Origin: Yersinia aleksiciae
GTDB taxonomy: Bacteria > Pseudomonadota > Gammaproteobacteria > Enterobacterales > Enterobacteriaceae
NCBI RefSeq assembly: GCF_001047675.1
Contig: NZ_CP011975.1
Span: 1,838,073 to 1,902,072, forward strand
Direction: 5' to 3'
DNA length: 64,000 nt
Position numbers and translations under genes: made by a program. The stretch's first letter is position 1. Each line of letters begins with the position of its first letter. This document shows positions 10,347-19,786 of this stretch, one piece after another. Under the pieces are notes generated by a model. The model worked only from the letters and a program-made list of their open reading frames with translations, ran no database searches and was not told the origin of the DNA.

Positions 10347-12455
10347 TTATTTTTTCTGCTTTATTTTTTGTAGGAATGGGGTGCACTGATTCTCCTCTGC
10401 CTCACTGGGGGAGATCAGCGCCAGCAGTGCCGCTGCGGGTGTCAGTGCCACCCCTAACACGGCGGCGATAGCACCTCGGGCAATCAATGGCCCCGCTTTC
10501 ACACCTGCATCCGGCTGCTTAAATGTGCCTTTCACATAGAGCGGGGAGCGCAGGGTCAGAATACGCAGCCCTTTGCTTTCTGGATTGATGGATAAATCCA
10601 GTCGCTCGGTCGCAAAGTTGATGTTACCGGTAATGTTGATAATGGCGTTTTCGGTATCAATAACAAACAGGCGCGGTGTTGCTAGCCCATTGCGCAGCTG
10701 AATATCAGCCACCGCACAGTTAATCTTCACTTGATCGTCACCAAACAACTTCGCCACCAGATAGTTACCCACATTCAGGCCAAGCAGCTCCATCAAGCTG
10801 CGGCTGATCAATCCTTGATTCAGCAGCAAGCGCAGGCTGCCATTACTGGTCGCCAGTAGCGCGGCCACCGAGTTACCGGTTGCGGTAAATGAGGCATCAC
10901 CATTCAATTGGCCCAAGCTGTTACGCATTTCTTTTACCTGTGGCAACAGTGCCTTCAATTGCAGCCGACGGGCATGTAAATCCACTTTGCCCTGCATCGG
11001 ATCTTTGTTGCCATTCAGCCGTAGCGTGGCATTCAGATTTCCTCCCGCCATACCAAAACGCAGCGGATCGAGCAATAACTCACCATTATTCAGCACCACG
11101 TGGGTCGACAAATCATTTAGGGGTAATGATTTATCGCGTTCGATACGTTTTGCAGCATAGGTAACATCCGCATCCATCACCCCCCAGCTTTTGGTATCAA
11201 ACTGTTCAGTCGGTAATACCTTATTTGCGGGTTGCCGATTTCGCTCGCCGCGCTTGGCTTTTTCCTGATTGGAGTCAGCCCCAATCAATGGCGCTAAATC
11301 CGCAAAGCGCAATTTTTCTGATGCCATGTTACCGGTTAATTTTGGCCGTGGCTGACTGGCGGTATAGGTCAGATTGCCGCGAATATCGCTGTCGCCAATT
11401 TTACCGTTAAAGTTTTCATAGCGATAAACTGCCCCATCGGTTTGCTTGAGGCTCGCTACTAAGCGGCCATCGGTGTTGTAAGGTGGGGTGGCGGGCAGTA
11501 ACACGCCGATCAGCGGGTAGAGATTATCCAGGCTGGTACCCGAGAATTTCAATTGCAGATCCAGCCCCGCCAGATTGCCGGGGTCAGTTAGGGTACCCAC
11601 CACCGCCACTCGAGTAGTGCCCGATCGCAGATCAGCCTGCAACGGGAATGGCCGACTCGCATCACTCATCGACAGCATACCGCCGATTTTACCGCTGCCA
11701 GTGAGTGGCTGGCCCTGATACTTTCCGTCAATCTTCCAACCAAAAACATAATCTGCCGTGTTGCTTTGCGCACTATCCGCAGGCGTCTGGCCCTTTTTCT
11801 CCGTGCGTGTCCCCGTCACCTCAGCAAAGGGCAAGGGCTTGCCCAGAGGGTCAATCACGGCGTGCAGATCCGCTTTCAGGATGGCATCATTCAGACTTAT
11901 CTCGCCACGATCAAAGACGATATCGTCGATATTGACTGACCAAGAAGAGGACTGCTTGCCCTCCTTCGGGCTATTGGCGAGATTGAATGTCCAGTTATTC
12001 TTACCATCAGCCAGCCGCAGTAGGTTGGCATCCGGCTGCGTCAGCCAGATACGAGGTATCCAGACCTCTTTCGCCAGTAAGGCCAAGGGGGCGATACTGG
12101 CATCGACCCGTTTCAGGGTGACCATCTCGCCAGCAGGGAACGCCGTGGAGGCTGTTTTATCGTCGGCGGTTTTATCACTGACCAAATCCGGCGGATTGCC
12201 CAGCAACAGATCTTCTGCGTGGATATTCGGCCAGGGAACCCAACCGCGCCAACCCGGCTCATCGCCTTTTCGTGCCCAATCGACCCCCAGATTGCCACGA
12301 ATGGCAAAAGGCCGTTGTAGCTCGGCGGAGACTTTTTCGTTAATCGTCGGCTTGAGTCGATTCCAGTCGAAGGTCATCACAAACACGATAATCGCCGCCA
12401 ATAGCAGCAGAATCAGCCCACCAACAGCGGTGAGCACTTTTCCGGTTTTGGTCAT
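10347..12455 (-). CDS. yhjG: AsmA-family protein YhjG
   Basis: A 702-residue AsmA-family protein anchored by one N-terminal helix (about residues 7-29), with the remainder predicted periplasmic. AsmA-like proteins are related to bridge-type lipid transport proteins and have been linked to envelope lipid homeostasis. The conserved AsmA segments are present, including an N-terminal KPTINEKVSAELQRPF block and a C-terminal region of beta-rich repeats ending in a hydrophobic, Ala-rich tail. Length is close to E. coli YhjG. The product is probably expressed alone, because the flanking genes are convergent (cdh) or more than 250 bases away (pdeH). Confidence 0.9.
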   Translation of the reverse strand: MTKTGKVLTAVGGLILLLLAAIIVFVMTFDWNRLKPTINEKVSAELQRPFAIRGNLGVDWARKGDEPGWRGWVPWPNIHAEDLLLGNPPDLVSDKTADDKTASTAFPAGEMVTLKRVDASIAPLALLAKEVWIPRIWLTQPDANLLRLADGKNNWTFNLANSPKEGKQSSSWSVNIDDIVFDRGEISLNDAILKADLHAVIDPLGKPLPFAEVTGTRTEKKGQTPADSAQSNTADYVFGWKIDGKYQGQPLTGSGKIGGMLSMSDASRPFPLQADLRSGTTRVAVVGTLTDPGNLAGLDLQLKFSGTSLDNLYPLIGVLLPATPPYNTDGRLVASLKQTDGAVYRYENFNGKIGDSDIRGNLTYTASQPRPKLTGNMASEKLRFADLAPLIGADSNQEKAKRGERNRQPANKVLPTEQFDTKSWGVMDADVTYAAKRIERDKSLPLNDLSTHVVLNNGELLLDPLRFGMAGGNLNATLRLNGNKDPMQGKVDLHARRLQLKALLPQVKEMRNSLGQLNGDASFTATGNSVAALLATSNGSLRLLLNQGLISRSLMELLGLNVGNYLVAKLFGDDQVKINCAVADIQLRNGLATPRLFVIDTENAIINITGNINFATERLDLSINPESKGLRILTLRSPLYVKGTFKQPDAGVKAGPLIARGAIAAVLGVALTPAAALLALISPSEAEENQCTPFLQKIKQKK

Positions 12456-12706
12456 ATTAGCTCCATGCCAGTAATCTGATAGATAACGCTAAACCCACCA
12501 CCAAGAGGTGCTTAAACGCGCGTCAGCTTGCGGTATTTTAGTCGAAAAATCAGTCAGAAAAATCGTTAACCGATGAATATTGCGGATTCAGAAGACTACA
12601 CTAACCATAGTCGATGATGGGGGAGAGTCCATTATTTGGGCAGCTCAATGCGGTGGCGCGGAGGGAGGCAACACAGGGAAAATCAGATAATAGTGCTCAG
12701 AGAGTA

Positions 12707-13498
12707 TTAGCCACAAAACAGCATAGGTAGCGCCTGCAATCGGTCAAATGAGGTTGGACGGGAGAGGTAATAACCTTGCGCCGCTGCCGCGTCAGAGCGT
12801 TGCACCATGGCCCACTCCTGCGAGGTTTCAACACCTTCCACAATCACGCCTTTGCTGTAGCGGTCCATTAAGGTGACTAGCGTGAAGAACAGTTGGTTTC
12901 CGACATCACTCTCTTGCAATAGGATAAACAGATCTCTGGCAACTTTGATGTATTCATAGCGCCAGCTAATGAATGAAGTGAAATTCGCTAGCCCGCTGCC
13001 AAAATCATCCAGCCACAGTCGGTCTGCTTCGGCAATGCGTGCAAAGGGGGTATCAAGGGAGGTATCAACGTGTTCGAGCAACTCAAAACGAATGTAGGGC
13101 ATGCCGTCGATGAGCACCTTGGCCTGCCGGTCATCCTGCATCGCCATCAGCGCCTGACCATCAATATTGATCGAAACCAGCACCGAGTGATGAACAAATA
13201 TCGCGTGCCACTGCTTAATCATGTTCAGCTGCTCCAGCACCACATCCAGACGATCGCGGATACTAATGGAACTGAAGTAATCTTCGGGGTTCAGACGGGT
13301 ATCCGGTGAGGAAGGGTGAAAAACAGCCGTGAGCAACTCAATCGCCAGCAACGCCCCGGATGTGCGATAGATAGGTTGAAAAGTGTACCGACGCTGACAT
13401 TGCCGCCAGAAGCTCTGTCCTTTATTTCGATCAATGGCGGCAAAGGATGGCGCAAGTAAACCTGATACTTTATTAGTCATCATCAGTTTAGTCGCCAT
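12707..13498 (-). CDS. pdeH: Cyclic-di-GMP phosphodiesterase PdeH (YhjH-like), EAL domain
   Basis: This 263-residue protein is a stand-alone EAL-domain phosphodiesterase that linearises c-di-GMP, keeping levels low so that flagella rotate freely. The EAL signature appears as ELL (AIELLTAV, near residue 52), as in E. coli PdeH. The metal-binding motifs LDDFGSG and IVEGVET are intact. There are no sensory or membrane segments. Alignment by eye with E. coli PdeH is good throughout. The start codon lacks a strong ribosome site, so a start a few codons in (MMTNK) is possible. A sigma-28-type promoter lies upstream, placing it in the flagellar late-gene class. Confidence 0.93.
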   Translation of the reverse strand: MATKLMMTNKVSGLLAPSFAAIDRNKGQSFWRQCQRRYTFQPIYRTSGALLAIELLTAVFHPSSPDTRLNPEDYFSSISIRDRLDVVLEQLNMIKQWHAIFVHHSVLVSINIDGQALMAMQDDRQAKVLIDGMPYIRFELLEHVDTSLDTPFARIAEADRLWLDDFGSGLANFTSFISWRYEYIKVARDLFILLQESDVGNQLFFTLVTLMDRYSKGVIVEGVETSQEWAMVQRSDAAAAQGYYLSRPTSFDRLQALPMLFCG

Positions 13499-13584
13499 GT
13501 TTCAGGACATCAGACCGTAATGGTGGAGTGTATTGCCGCCAGTCCGATGACATCCTGTGGTAAAGGTGATTCCTTCTGGAGATG

Positions 13585-13611
13585 TTATCGACTCGTGTGA
13601 CCATAACTTTA
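13585..13611 (-). promoter_or_regulatory. FliA (sigma-28) promoter of pdeH
   Basis: Read on the minus strand, the sequence is TAAA, 15 bases, GTCGATAA. This matches the enterobacterial FliA consensus TAAA-N15-GCCGATAA at 11 of 12 positions with exact spacing. It lies about 90 bases upstream of pdeH. In E. coli the same gene is a class 3 flagellar gene. Confidence 0.8.
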
Positions 13612-13738
13612 TATTGCGGCATGACAGATTCTTATTTCCCGGTAGATTACGGTCCCAGACAGGATGAGCTGGCGCGACACATTTAAGCCATCTATATTAC
13701 TTAACTCAATAATGCCATTACTCTTAATGGAGATGAAT

Positions 13739-13939
13739 ATGCCTTATGTAAATATTAAAATTACTCGCGAAGGGGCGACGGCGGAACAGAAAAAACAGCT
13801 GATCGCGGGCGTTACGCAACTGTTAGTCGATACCTTGGGCAAAAACCCGGCGACCACCGTGGTGGTAATCGATGAAGTGGAGACCGATAACTGGGGTATT
13901 GGTGGTCAGAGTGTCACTGACCTACGAAAATCGTCATAA
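13739..13939 (+). CDS. Small tautomerase, 4-oxalocrotonate tautomerase family
   Basis: A 66-residue member of the tautomerase superfamily. Removal of the start Met exposes Pro-1 (MPYVNIKITREG), the catalytic general base of this family. The length is typical of 4-OT-like subunits, which assemble as hexamers. I chose the ATG at 13739 because it places Pro second; an upstream ATG at 13664 would bury it. AATGGAG lies about six bases upstream. The physiological substrate cannot be told from sequence. It stands alone between pdeH and kdgK. Confidence 0.85.
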   Translation: MPYVNIKITREGATAEQKKQLIAGVTQLLVDTLGKNPATTVVVIDEVETDNWGIGGQSVTDLRKSS

Positions 13940-13994
13940 TTGGGCTCGGAACAGCGGGAAACTTGTCAGTTTCCCAACCTATATCATAAAAAAT

Positions 13995-14011
13995 TTAAAA
14001 CGTCGTTTTAA
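13995..14011. promoter_or_regulatory. Candidate KdgR operator upstream of kdgK
   Basis: TTAAAACGTCGTTTTAA is a 17-base inverted repeat, perfect except for the centre. It resembles the KdgR box (AAAC near-palindrome) that represses ketodeoxygluconate and pectin catabolism genes in enterobacteria. It lies about 90 bases upstream of the kdgK start. The assignment rests on resemblance and context. Confidence 0.55.
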
Positions 14012-14097
14012 TACTATTGACTCTGACTAAGCCAGCAGTGAGACTAGCCTAAATCACTCCCATCACTGACACACATTCAGGAATAGGCCAGCTTTCC

Positions 14098-15042
14098 ATG
14101 ACCAGCAAAAATATTGCCGTTATCGGCGAATGCATGATTGAATTATCACAAAAAGGTTCCGACCTTAGCCGGGGCTTTGGCGGTGATACGCTGAATACAG
14201 CAGTGTATGTTGCCCGTCAGGTTTCTGAGCAGGCCCTGAATGTGCATTATGTGACCGCATTAGGTACTGACAACTTCAGCGAAGAGATGCTGACCGCTTG
14301 GCAGCAGGAGCAGATCCACACTGACCTTATTCAGCGTATGGATAATAAGTTACCGGGGCTCTATTTCATCGAAACCGACAGTACGGGTGAGCGCACATTC
14401 TATTATTGGCGCAATGATGCCGCTGCCCGTTTCTGGCTGACCAGCCCGGCGGCGGATGAAATCTGCCAACGTTTGGAAAAATTTGATTATCTGTATCTCA
14501 GTGGTATCAGTCTGGCGATTCTGGACAGCGTTTCCCGTCAGCGGTTACTGAAATTGCTACGCGCCTGCCGTGCTAACGGTGGCAAAGTTATCTTTGATAA
14601 CAACTACCGGCCACGTCTGTGGCAGAGCAAGGAAGAGACGCAGGAAGCCTACCGCGACATGCTGGCTTGTACTGATATCGCCTTCCTGACACTGGATGAT
14701 GAAGATATGTTGTGGGGCGAGAAGCCATTGGAGCAGGTGATTGATCGCACTCAAGCATTAGGTGTGAGCGAGATTATCATCAAGCGTGGCGCGGACTCCT
14801 GCATCGTCTGGGTCAAAGAGGGCTTTGAAGCTCAGCGATACGATGTTCCGGCAGTCAAACTGCCAAAAGAGAAAGTGGTAGATACCACGGCAGCCGGGGA
14901 CTCTTTCAGTGCCGGTTATCTGGCTGTTCGCCTGACCGGTGGCAGCGCCCATGACGCCGCAGTGCGTGGCCATTTAACCGCCAGCACTGTGATTCAGTAT
15001 CGTGGTGCCATCATCCCACTGGCGGCCATGCCGGCGGTCTGA
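14098..15042 (+). CDS. kdgK: 2-dehydro-3-deoxygluconokinase
   Basis: KdgK phosphorylates 2-keto-3-deoxygluconate with ATP to KDPG, feeding the Entner-Doudoroff aldolase during growth on hexuronates and pectin. The 314-residue product is a PfkB/ribokinase-family sugar kinase. An N-terminal substrate motif (GGDTLNTAVY, around residue 27) is present. The C-terminal signature VVDTTAAGDSFSAGYL (about residues 259-274) includes the catalytic aspartate of AAGDSF. Length agrees with E. coli KdgK. A probable KdgR box precedes it, which fits its pathway. Confidence 0.96.
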   Translation: MTSKNIAVIGECMIELSQKGSDLSRGFGGDTLNTAVYVARQVSEQALNVHYVTALGTDNFSEEMLTAWQQEQIHTDLIQRMDNKLPGLYFIETDSTGERTFYYWRNDAAARFWLTSPAADEICQRLEKFDYLYLSGISLAILDSVSRQRLLKLLRACRANGGKVIFDNNYRPRLWQSKEETQEAYRDMLACTDIAFLTLDDEDMLWGEKPLEQVIDRTQALGVSEIIIKRGADSCIVWVKEGFEAQRYDVPAVKLPKEKVVDTTAAGDSFSAGYLAVRLTGGSAHDAAVRGHLTASTVIQYRGAIIPLAAMPAV

Positions 15043-15060
15043 TTGACTCAGCATTAAGTT

Positions 15061-15134
15061 CGAAGGGGTTAACGCACCTCGGGCCACTCCGGCGGTTTAC
15101 ACCGCTACGCCTCCAACGGCACGCGTCCCCTTCG
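15061..15134. repeat. GC-rich inverted-repeat element after kdgK
   Basis: The outer arms CGAAGGGG (15061-15068) and CCCCTTCG (15127-15134) bracket a 58-base GC-rich core. The core contains a smaller GCGG/CCGC hairpin. The form resembles short palindromic intergenic repeats of enterobacteria. It could stabilise or end the kdgK transcript. No T-run follows. Confidence 0.5.
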
Positions 15135-15282
15135 TTCAGCAATAGCCATTAGTCAGCCCGGAGCATACCGCATCCGGGCGATTTAATGACCGAGCTGTTG
15201 TTGGTGCAGTCTAGTACGTGAGGATGACGAGCACTGCCCAATCCTAAGATGGCAAAGCGCAGTGGCCGACCAGAAAATATCC

Positions 15283-16785
15283 CTACTGTGCCGTCGTAGG
15301 TGTTGGCGGTGCAGTTTCCGCTGCACTCACTACCGGCACTGCATCCTCAGGCACCACGGTATGTGGCGTCATAATCGCGTTATAAGCGTCCTGCAACACC
15401 TTCACATTCACTTCCGGCTCGCCTTTCGGTTGCGTCAGAATCAGCGTGGTATCTTGCGACAACTGCTGCTTCAATTCCTGATTCAGCTCTGCCAGCGTCA
15501 AGCCAGACAAGAATGCCTGCCGAAGCTTTTGATACTGCTCTGGCGCGATATCAACCACACCACTCTGCTGTGAACGCAGGCGTTGGCTCATCAGAATGTC
15601 GGTATCGGTGCGGGCATAGGTGGCAAACAACTTGCTGAGCTGATCATTTTTCTGCGCCATCAATGCATCAAATTCCGCCTGACTCAGACCATTAGTGCGT
15701 AATGCAGCTAGCTCGCGAGCCACAAAACTCATCCCTGGGGTCAGATTCTCTGTCGGCGTATTCAAGTGAATCGCACATTGGGCACGCTGATACTGTACCC
15801 GACAATCAAAGCCCAGCTTCAGGTTCTTCTGATCACTTTTATTCAGTACTTGTTGGATATGCCAGAACAGCGCTTCACGGGCTAAATCACTGCGCCAGTA
15901 ACGGCTTAATGCGATGGAGTCCTGAATCGGGTGCCATGGAGTGTCCCACATCAGTGATAACGTATCTTGCGTGGCCTGTTCACCCATCAAGCTCACCGGT
16001 TCTGGCGGTAATGGCGCTAACATCGCTACAGGCGCGGGTGTCGTGCGCTTCCCTTTCAGCTCGGAGAAGGTTTTGCTGATTTGGGCGGAGATACTGCGGC
16101 TATCCACATTCCCCACCACGTACAACGTCATGGCATCCGGAGTGTACCACTGCTGATAAAACTGCTTTAGCTTCTCGACATCAACGGGTTGCGCCACGGG
16201 CTGGCCCGGATCATGCCCAATCAACGAAGAGCCTTTCAGCCGATAACGCCACCAAGGCTCCTGAATGTTTTGCGGGAAAGTGGCTATCGGATCAGTCGCG
16301 CTATTCAGTGCCGCATTAACGGTTTGTTCATTTATTGCCAGTTTGCCACTGGTATCAGATAACCAGGCCAGCGCTTCCTTCATCAGGTCAGGGCGGTTAT
16401 TGGGCAGACTGAGGCTGTATAAAGTGAAATCATAAGATGTAATCGCCGGTGGCAACGGGCGCTCGTTATCGACCCCTTGCTGCCACAGCGATTGAAGTTG
16501 GGCGGGCGTAAAGCTCACGCTGCTCATTAATGCCAGACGTGGCAACAGATGGGCAAAACCAATTTGCTGTGCGCTTTCTGCTAATGAGCCAGTATTGACG
16601 ACCAGACGTAACTCGATCCGGTCGCTTGGGCGCTGTGGCGTTGCCAACAGCTGCCATGAAAACCCGTTTTCTAACTTCCCCTGCTGCCAGGCAGGATCGG
16701 GTTGTAGTGCTTCAGCCTGCACATTACTGCTGGCGGCAGCCAACAATAATCCACCCACGATGAGACGAATTCTGGTGCCCTGCAT
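15283..16785 (-). CDS. yhjJ: M16-family peptidase-like protein YhjJ, probably inactive
   Basis: A 500-residue exported protein with a signal peptide (about residues 1-24, cut near VQA/EA). It contains two M16 (pitrilysin-like) domains. In active M16 enzymes the N-terminal domain carries HxxEH; the equivalent stretch here is FAHLLPRLAL, so the metal site is lost and proteolysis is unlikely. E. coli YhjJ shows the same loss. The C-terminus is a Thr-, Pro- and Ala-rich tail. Its role is unknown, possibly a periplasmic binding or chaperone function. It lies between kdgK and dctA as in E. coli. Confidence 0.9.
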   Translation of the reverse strand: MQGTRIRLIVGGLLLAAASSNVQAEALQPDPAWQQGKLENGFSWQLLATPQRPSDRIELRLVVNTGSLAESAQQIGFAHLLPRLALMSSVSFTPAQLQSLWQQGVDNERPLPPAITSYDFTLYSLSLPNNRPDLMKEALAWLSDTSGKLAINEQTVNAALNSATDPIATFPQNIQEPWWRYRLKGSSLIGHDPGQPVAQPVDVEKLKQFYQQWYTPDAMTLYVVGNVDSRSISAQISKTFSELKGKRTTPAPVAMLAPLPPEPVSLMGEQATQDTLSLMWDTPWHPIQDSIALSRYWRSDLAREALFWHIQQVLNKSDQKNLKLGFDCRVQYQRAQCAIHLNTPTENLTPGMSFVARELAALRTNGLSQAEFDALMAQKNDQLSKLFATYARTDTDILMSQRLRSQQSGVVDIAPEQYQKLRQAFLSGLTLAELNQELKQQLSQDTTLILTQPKGEPEVNVKVLQDAYNAIMTPHTVVPEDAVPVVSAAETAPPTPTTAQ

Positions 16786-17294
16786 GTGAACCCCTACTTA
16801 ATAATCTATCCAATTTTAACCCTTCTTACTCGAAGCCACAGTGCTGTTAGCTGCCTTCCCTGACATGGGTCAGTGCATCGCTGACTGCCTACCTGCAACA
16901 CCAATTACCTTGGGTATAAACAATACAATTTTACGTAAGTCACTTGTGTTTCACGTGAACGGCCAATGCTGAGCATGTCAGCGACCAACGCCATATATCG
17001 CAGCCATAAAGACATGCATAAACCCGCTAGCGTTCAAAGACAGGCCGCAATACCCGCATTTTTGGGCTAAAAATCAACGGCCATCGCCACCGTGAAAACT
17101 GGAGGTGGGAGTGTACCATTCTGTTAGACCGCGTGCTTTTGCGGATGTCACTCATCAGAGTAAAAAATAGTATCTAAAGGGTAATTAATACAAGAAAACG
17201 GGGATCGGGGACTTATTTTGCGGGAAGTACCGCCAGTAGCAGCGAGCCACTGGCGGTTTTTATGTGAATTGTCTGAATCTTTATGACTCACCGA
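16786..17294. other. Intergenic region between yhjJ and dctA
   Basis: This 509-base stretch has no credible open reading frame. It contains a plus-strand terminator-like hairpin at 17230-17261, although no gene on the plus strand precedes it. That hints at an unannotated small RNA. A weak promoter-like pair, TTGCGG (17139) and TAAAAA (17161) with a 16-base spacer, lies about 90 bases before the hairpin. Confidence 0.4.
17230..17261 (+). terminator. Orphan rho-independent terminator
   Basis: An 8-bp perfect stem CCGCCAGT / ACTGGCGG with an 11-base loop is followed by TTTTT on the plus strand. Both neighbouring genes are on the minus strand, and in that direction the T-run is absent. It could therefore end an unrecognised plus-strand transcript. 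Confidence 0.65.
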
Positions 17295-18590
17295 TCAAGA
17301 AGAAGAAATGCTGCCCTTTATCTCACTATTCGGTGGTGTTTTATTGGATAACACCGCTTGTAATTGATCGTTATCCAGCTGGTTGCACCATTTGGCAACC
17401 ACGATGGTTGCAACACCATTACCCACCAAGTTAGTCAGCGCACGAGCTTCAGACATAAAGCGGTCGATACCCAAGATCAGCGCCAAACCAGCCAGTGGCA
17501 GATGCCCAACCGCAGAAATGGTGGCAGCCAACACGATAAAGCCACTGCCTGTCACCCCTGCCGCCCCTTTCGAGGAGAGCAGCAACACCACTAATAATGT
17601 TACCTGATGAATCACATCCATATGGGTGTTGGTGGCTTGCGCAATAAATACCGCCGCCATGGTCAGGTAAATAGAGGTGCCATCAAGGTTAAATGAGTAG
17701 CCGGTCGGGATAACCAAACCCACCACGGACTTCTTACAGCCCGCTTTCTCCATCTTGTCCAGCATGCGCGGCAACACGGATTCAGAGGATGAAGTCCCCA
17801 ACACGATCAGCAACTCTTCTTTGATATAGCGGATAAACTTGAAAATATTGAAGCCGTTGAATCTGGCAATCGAGCCAAGCACGACCACCACAAACAGGAT
17901 ACAAGTGGCGTAGAAGCAGATGATCAACTGACCCAGTTGCACCAAGCTACCGACACCGTATTTGCCGATAGTGAAGGCCATGGCACCGAAAGCCCCGATT
18001 GGCGCTAAGCGCATGATCATATTGATGATACCGAAGATAACACGGGAGAAACTCTCGATAACATTGAAGATGATCTGGCCTTTCTCACCCAAACGGTGCA
18101 AGGCAAAGCCGAATAACACCGCAAACAGCAACACTTGCAGAATATTGCCGCTGGCAAAAGCCCCCACCACACTGCCGGGAATGATATCAAGCAAGAACGG
18201 CACAATCCCTTGCTGCGAGGCTTGCTCGGCATAGAGTGCAACCGCTTTGGCATCCAGTGTCGCCGGGTCGATATTCATACCCGCACCGGGTTGCACCACG
18301 TTCACAATCACCAGACCAATCAGTAGTGCGATGGTGCTGACAATCTCAAAATAGAGCAAAGCTATTGCACCGGTACGGCCAACGGCCTTCATACTTTCCA
18401 TACCCGCGATACCCGTTACGACGGTACAGAAAATCACGGGTGCGATAATCATTTTAATTAGTTTAACAAATCCATCACCCAGAGGTTTCATCTGAGCGCC
18501 AAGGTCAGGGTAGAAATGACCTAACAAGACGCCTAATGTAATCGCCGTTAACACCTGAAAATAAAGACTTTTAAATATTGACGCTTTCAT
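17295..18590 (-). CDS. dctA: C4-dicarboxylate:cation symporter DctA
   Basis: DctA imports succinate, fumarate, malate and aspartate under aerobic conditions. The 431-residue protein belongs to the DAACS (SLC1/glutamate-transporter-like) family and is highly hydrophobic, with about eight helices and two re-entrant loops. The family motifs [11 protein letters not shown] (Ser-rich hairpin) and the later [12 protein letters not shown] are present. I chose the ATG at 18590 because AAGGA lies eight bases upstream and the product then starts [12 protein letters not shown], like E. coli. An in-frame upstream extension is open but lacks family similarity. Confidence 0.95.
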   Translation of the reverse strand: MKASIFKSLYFQVLTAITLGVLLGHFYPDLGAQMKPLGDGFVKLIKMIIAPVIFCTVVTGIAGMESMKAVGRTGAIALLYFEIVSTIALLIGLVIVNVVQPGAGMNIDPATLDAKAVALYAEQASQQGIVPFLLDIIPGSVVGAFASGNILQVLLFAVLFGFALHRLGEKGQIIFNVIESFSRVIFGIINMIMRLAPIGAFGAMAFTIGKYGVGSLVQLGQLIICFYATCILFVVVVLGSIARFNGFNIFKFIRYIKEELLIVLGTSSSESVLPRMLDKMEKAGCKKSVVGLVIPTGYSFNLDGTSIYLTMAAVFIAQATNTHMDVIHQVTLLVVLLLSSKGAAGVTGSGFIVLAATISAVGHLPLAGLALILGIDRFMSEARALTNLVGNGVATIVVAKWCNQLDNDQLQAVLSNKTPPNSEIKGSISSS

Positions 18591-19021
18591 AACTATGTCC
18601 TTTTGGAGAAATACACGGCAGCCTGTCGCTTTGTTCTCAGTAATGATTGAGTGACACTTCTTTTTTATCCGTGCTTGCGCGGAAAATAACACCCTCATAA
18701 CAATATGAAAATTATTAGTTGCACTGGATTGCACCCTTCGTTCGAAATTAAGAACTGAAACGCTTCAAGCGGACGCAACAATAGAAATACACAGAGTTCA
18801 ACCAGACAATTAACCAGAAATGATTAATCATGGTGATGGATAAAAAGCAGCAGTTAACAGGGTGTGCGGTCAAAGAACTGAGGGTTTTATGGCGCGATGT
18901 CTGCAATCAATAGCAGGAGTGGGATGTATTTTTTGGGGGAATATCAAGAAACTGAAAATCGTGCCGCACAACGCCTCAAGGGAGGAGTACGGCATGATAA
19001 CTCAGCTATTACTGTTTATGA
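18591..19021. other. Upstream region of dctA and downstream of pyrE
   Basis: This 431-base gap contains the dctA promoter region and the 3' flank of pyrE. I saw no complete CRP site, RNA gene or strong hairpin. An in-frame extension of dctA runs up to 18734 but is judged non-coding. Confidence 0.5.
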
Positions 19022-19675
19022 TCAACGACCTAGGGTGATCCCATACTGTTCGCGATAACGATGCACCGCCGCCAGATGATCGGCCATTTCCGGCTTCTCT
19101 TCCAGATAACTGACCACGTCACTCAAGGTAACAATAGAGATCACTTTGCAATGATAATCACGTTCAACTTCTTGAATCGCTGAGATTTCACCAAGGCCAC
19201 GCTCCTGACGATCCAATGAAATCATCACGCCAGCCAGCGTCGCGCCTTGCGCATTAATGATTTCCATTGATTCACGAATTGCAGTACCTGCGGTTATCAC
19301 ATCATCAACCAGCATGACTCGGCCCTGTAACGGGCTACCCACCAGACTGCCACCTTCGCCGTGGTTTTTCGCTTCTTTGCGGTTAAAGCAGTAAGGCACA
19401 TCGCGCTCATGATGTTCTGCCAACGCGACAGCGGTAGTGGTCGCAATCGGAATACCTTTATAGGCAGGCCCGAATAATAGATCGAACTCCACGCCACAAT
19501 CCATTAATGCAGCGGCGTAGAAACGCCCGAGTTTTGCCAGATCAAGCCCGGTATTAAACAACCCTGCATTAAAGAAATAGGGGCTGATTCGCCCAGACTT
19601 CAGGGTAAATTCGCCGAACTTCAACACCTGCTTGTTAAGCGCAAACTCAATAAACTCGCGCTGATAGGCTTTCAT
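19022..19675 (-). CDS. pyrE: Orotate phosphoribosyltransferase
   Basis: PyrE makes orotidine 5'-phosphate from orotate and PRPP, the fifth step of de novo pyrimidine synthesis. The 217-residue product has the PRPP-binding signature [13 protein letters not shown] near residues 120-132 and the family start [13 protein letters not shown]. The start is supported by an AGGAGAGG site. It lies downstream of rph on the same strand, separated by the attenuator hairpin at 19753-19778, so expression should respond to UTP supply. Confidence 0.96.
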   Translation of the reverse strand: MKAYQREFIEFALNKQVLKFGEFTLKSGRISPYFFNAGLFNTGLDLAKLGRFYAAALMDCGVEFDLLFGPAYKGIPIATTTAVALAEHHERDVPYCFNRKEAKNHGEGGSLVGSPLQGRVMLVDDVITAGTAIRESMEIINAQGATLAGVMISLDRQERGLGEISAIQEVERDYHCKVISIVTLSDVVSYLEEKPEMADHLAAVHRYREQYGITLGR

Positions 19676-19752
19676 GGGGACCTCTCCTCTCCAGATTGTG
19701 ACCGCTTTCGTTAATCACTTGGGTTATTTATTAGGTGCCTCAAATTGCAGGC

Positions 19753-19778
19753 AAAAAAAAGGCGACTACCGAGTCGCC
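19753..19778 (-). promoter_or_regulatory. pyrE attenuator (UTP-sensitive terminator)
   Basis: On the minus strand GGCGACT-4-AGTCGCC is followed by eight T residues. The hairpin begins only about nine bases after the rph stop codon at 19787. This is the classical rph-pyrE arrangement. When UTP is scarce, polymerase slows, a ribosome reaches the end of rph and prevents hairpin formation, so pyrE is transcribed. The mechanism is established in E. coli and inferred here from position. Confidence 0.88.
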
Positions 19779-19786
19779 TAAATCAA

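Noticed and set aside
18591..18734. N-terminal extension of DctA by 48 residues
   Set aside because: The extension does not resemble the family, and the internal ATG has a good AAGGA site and the expected start.
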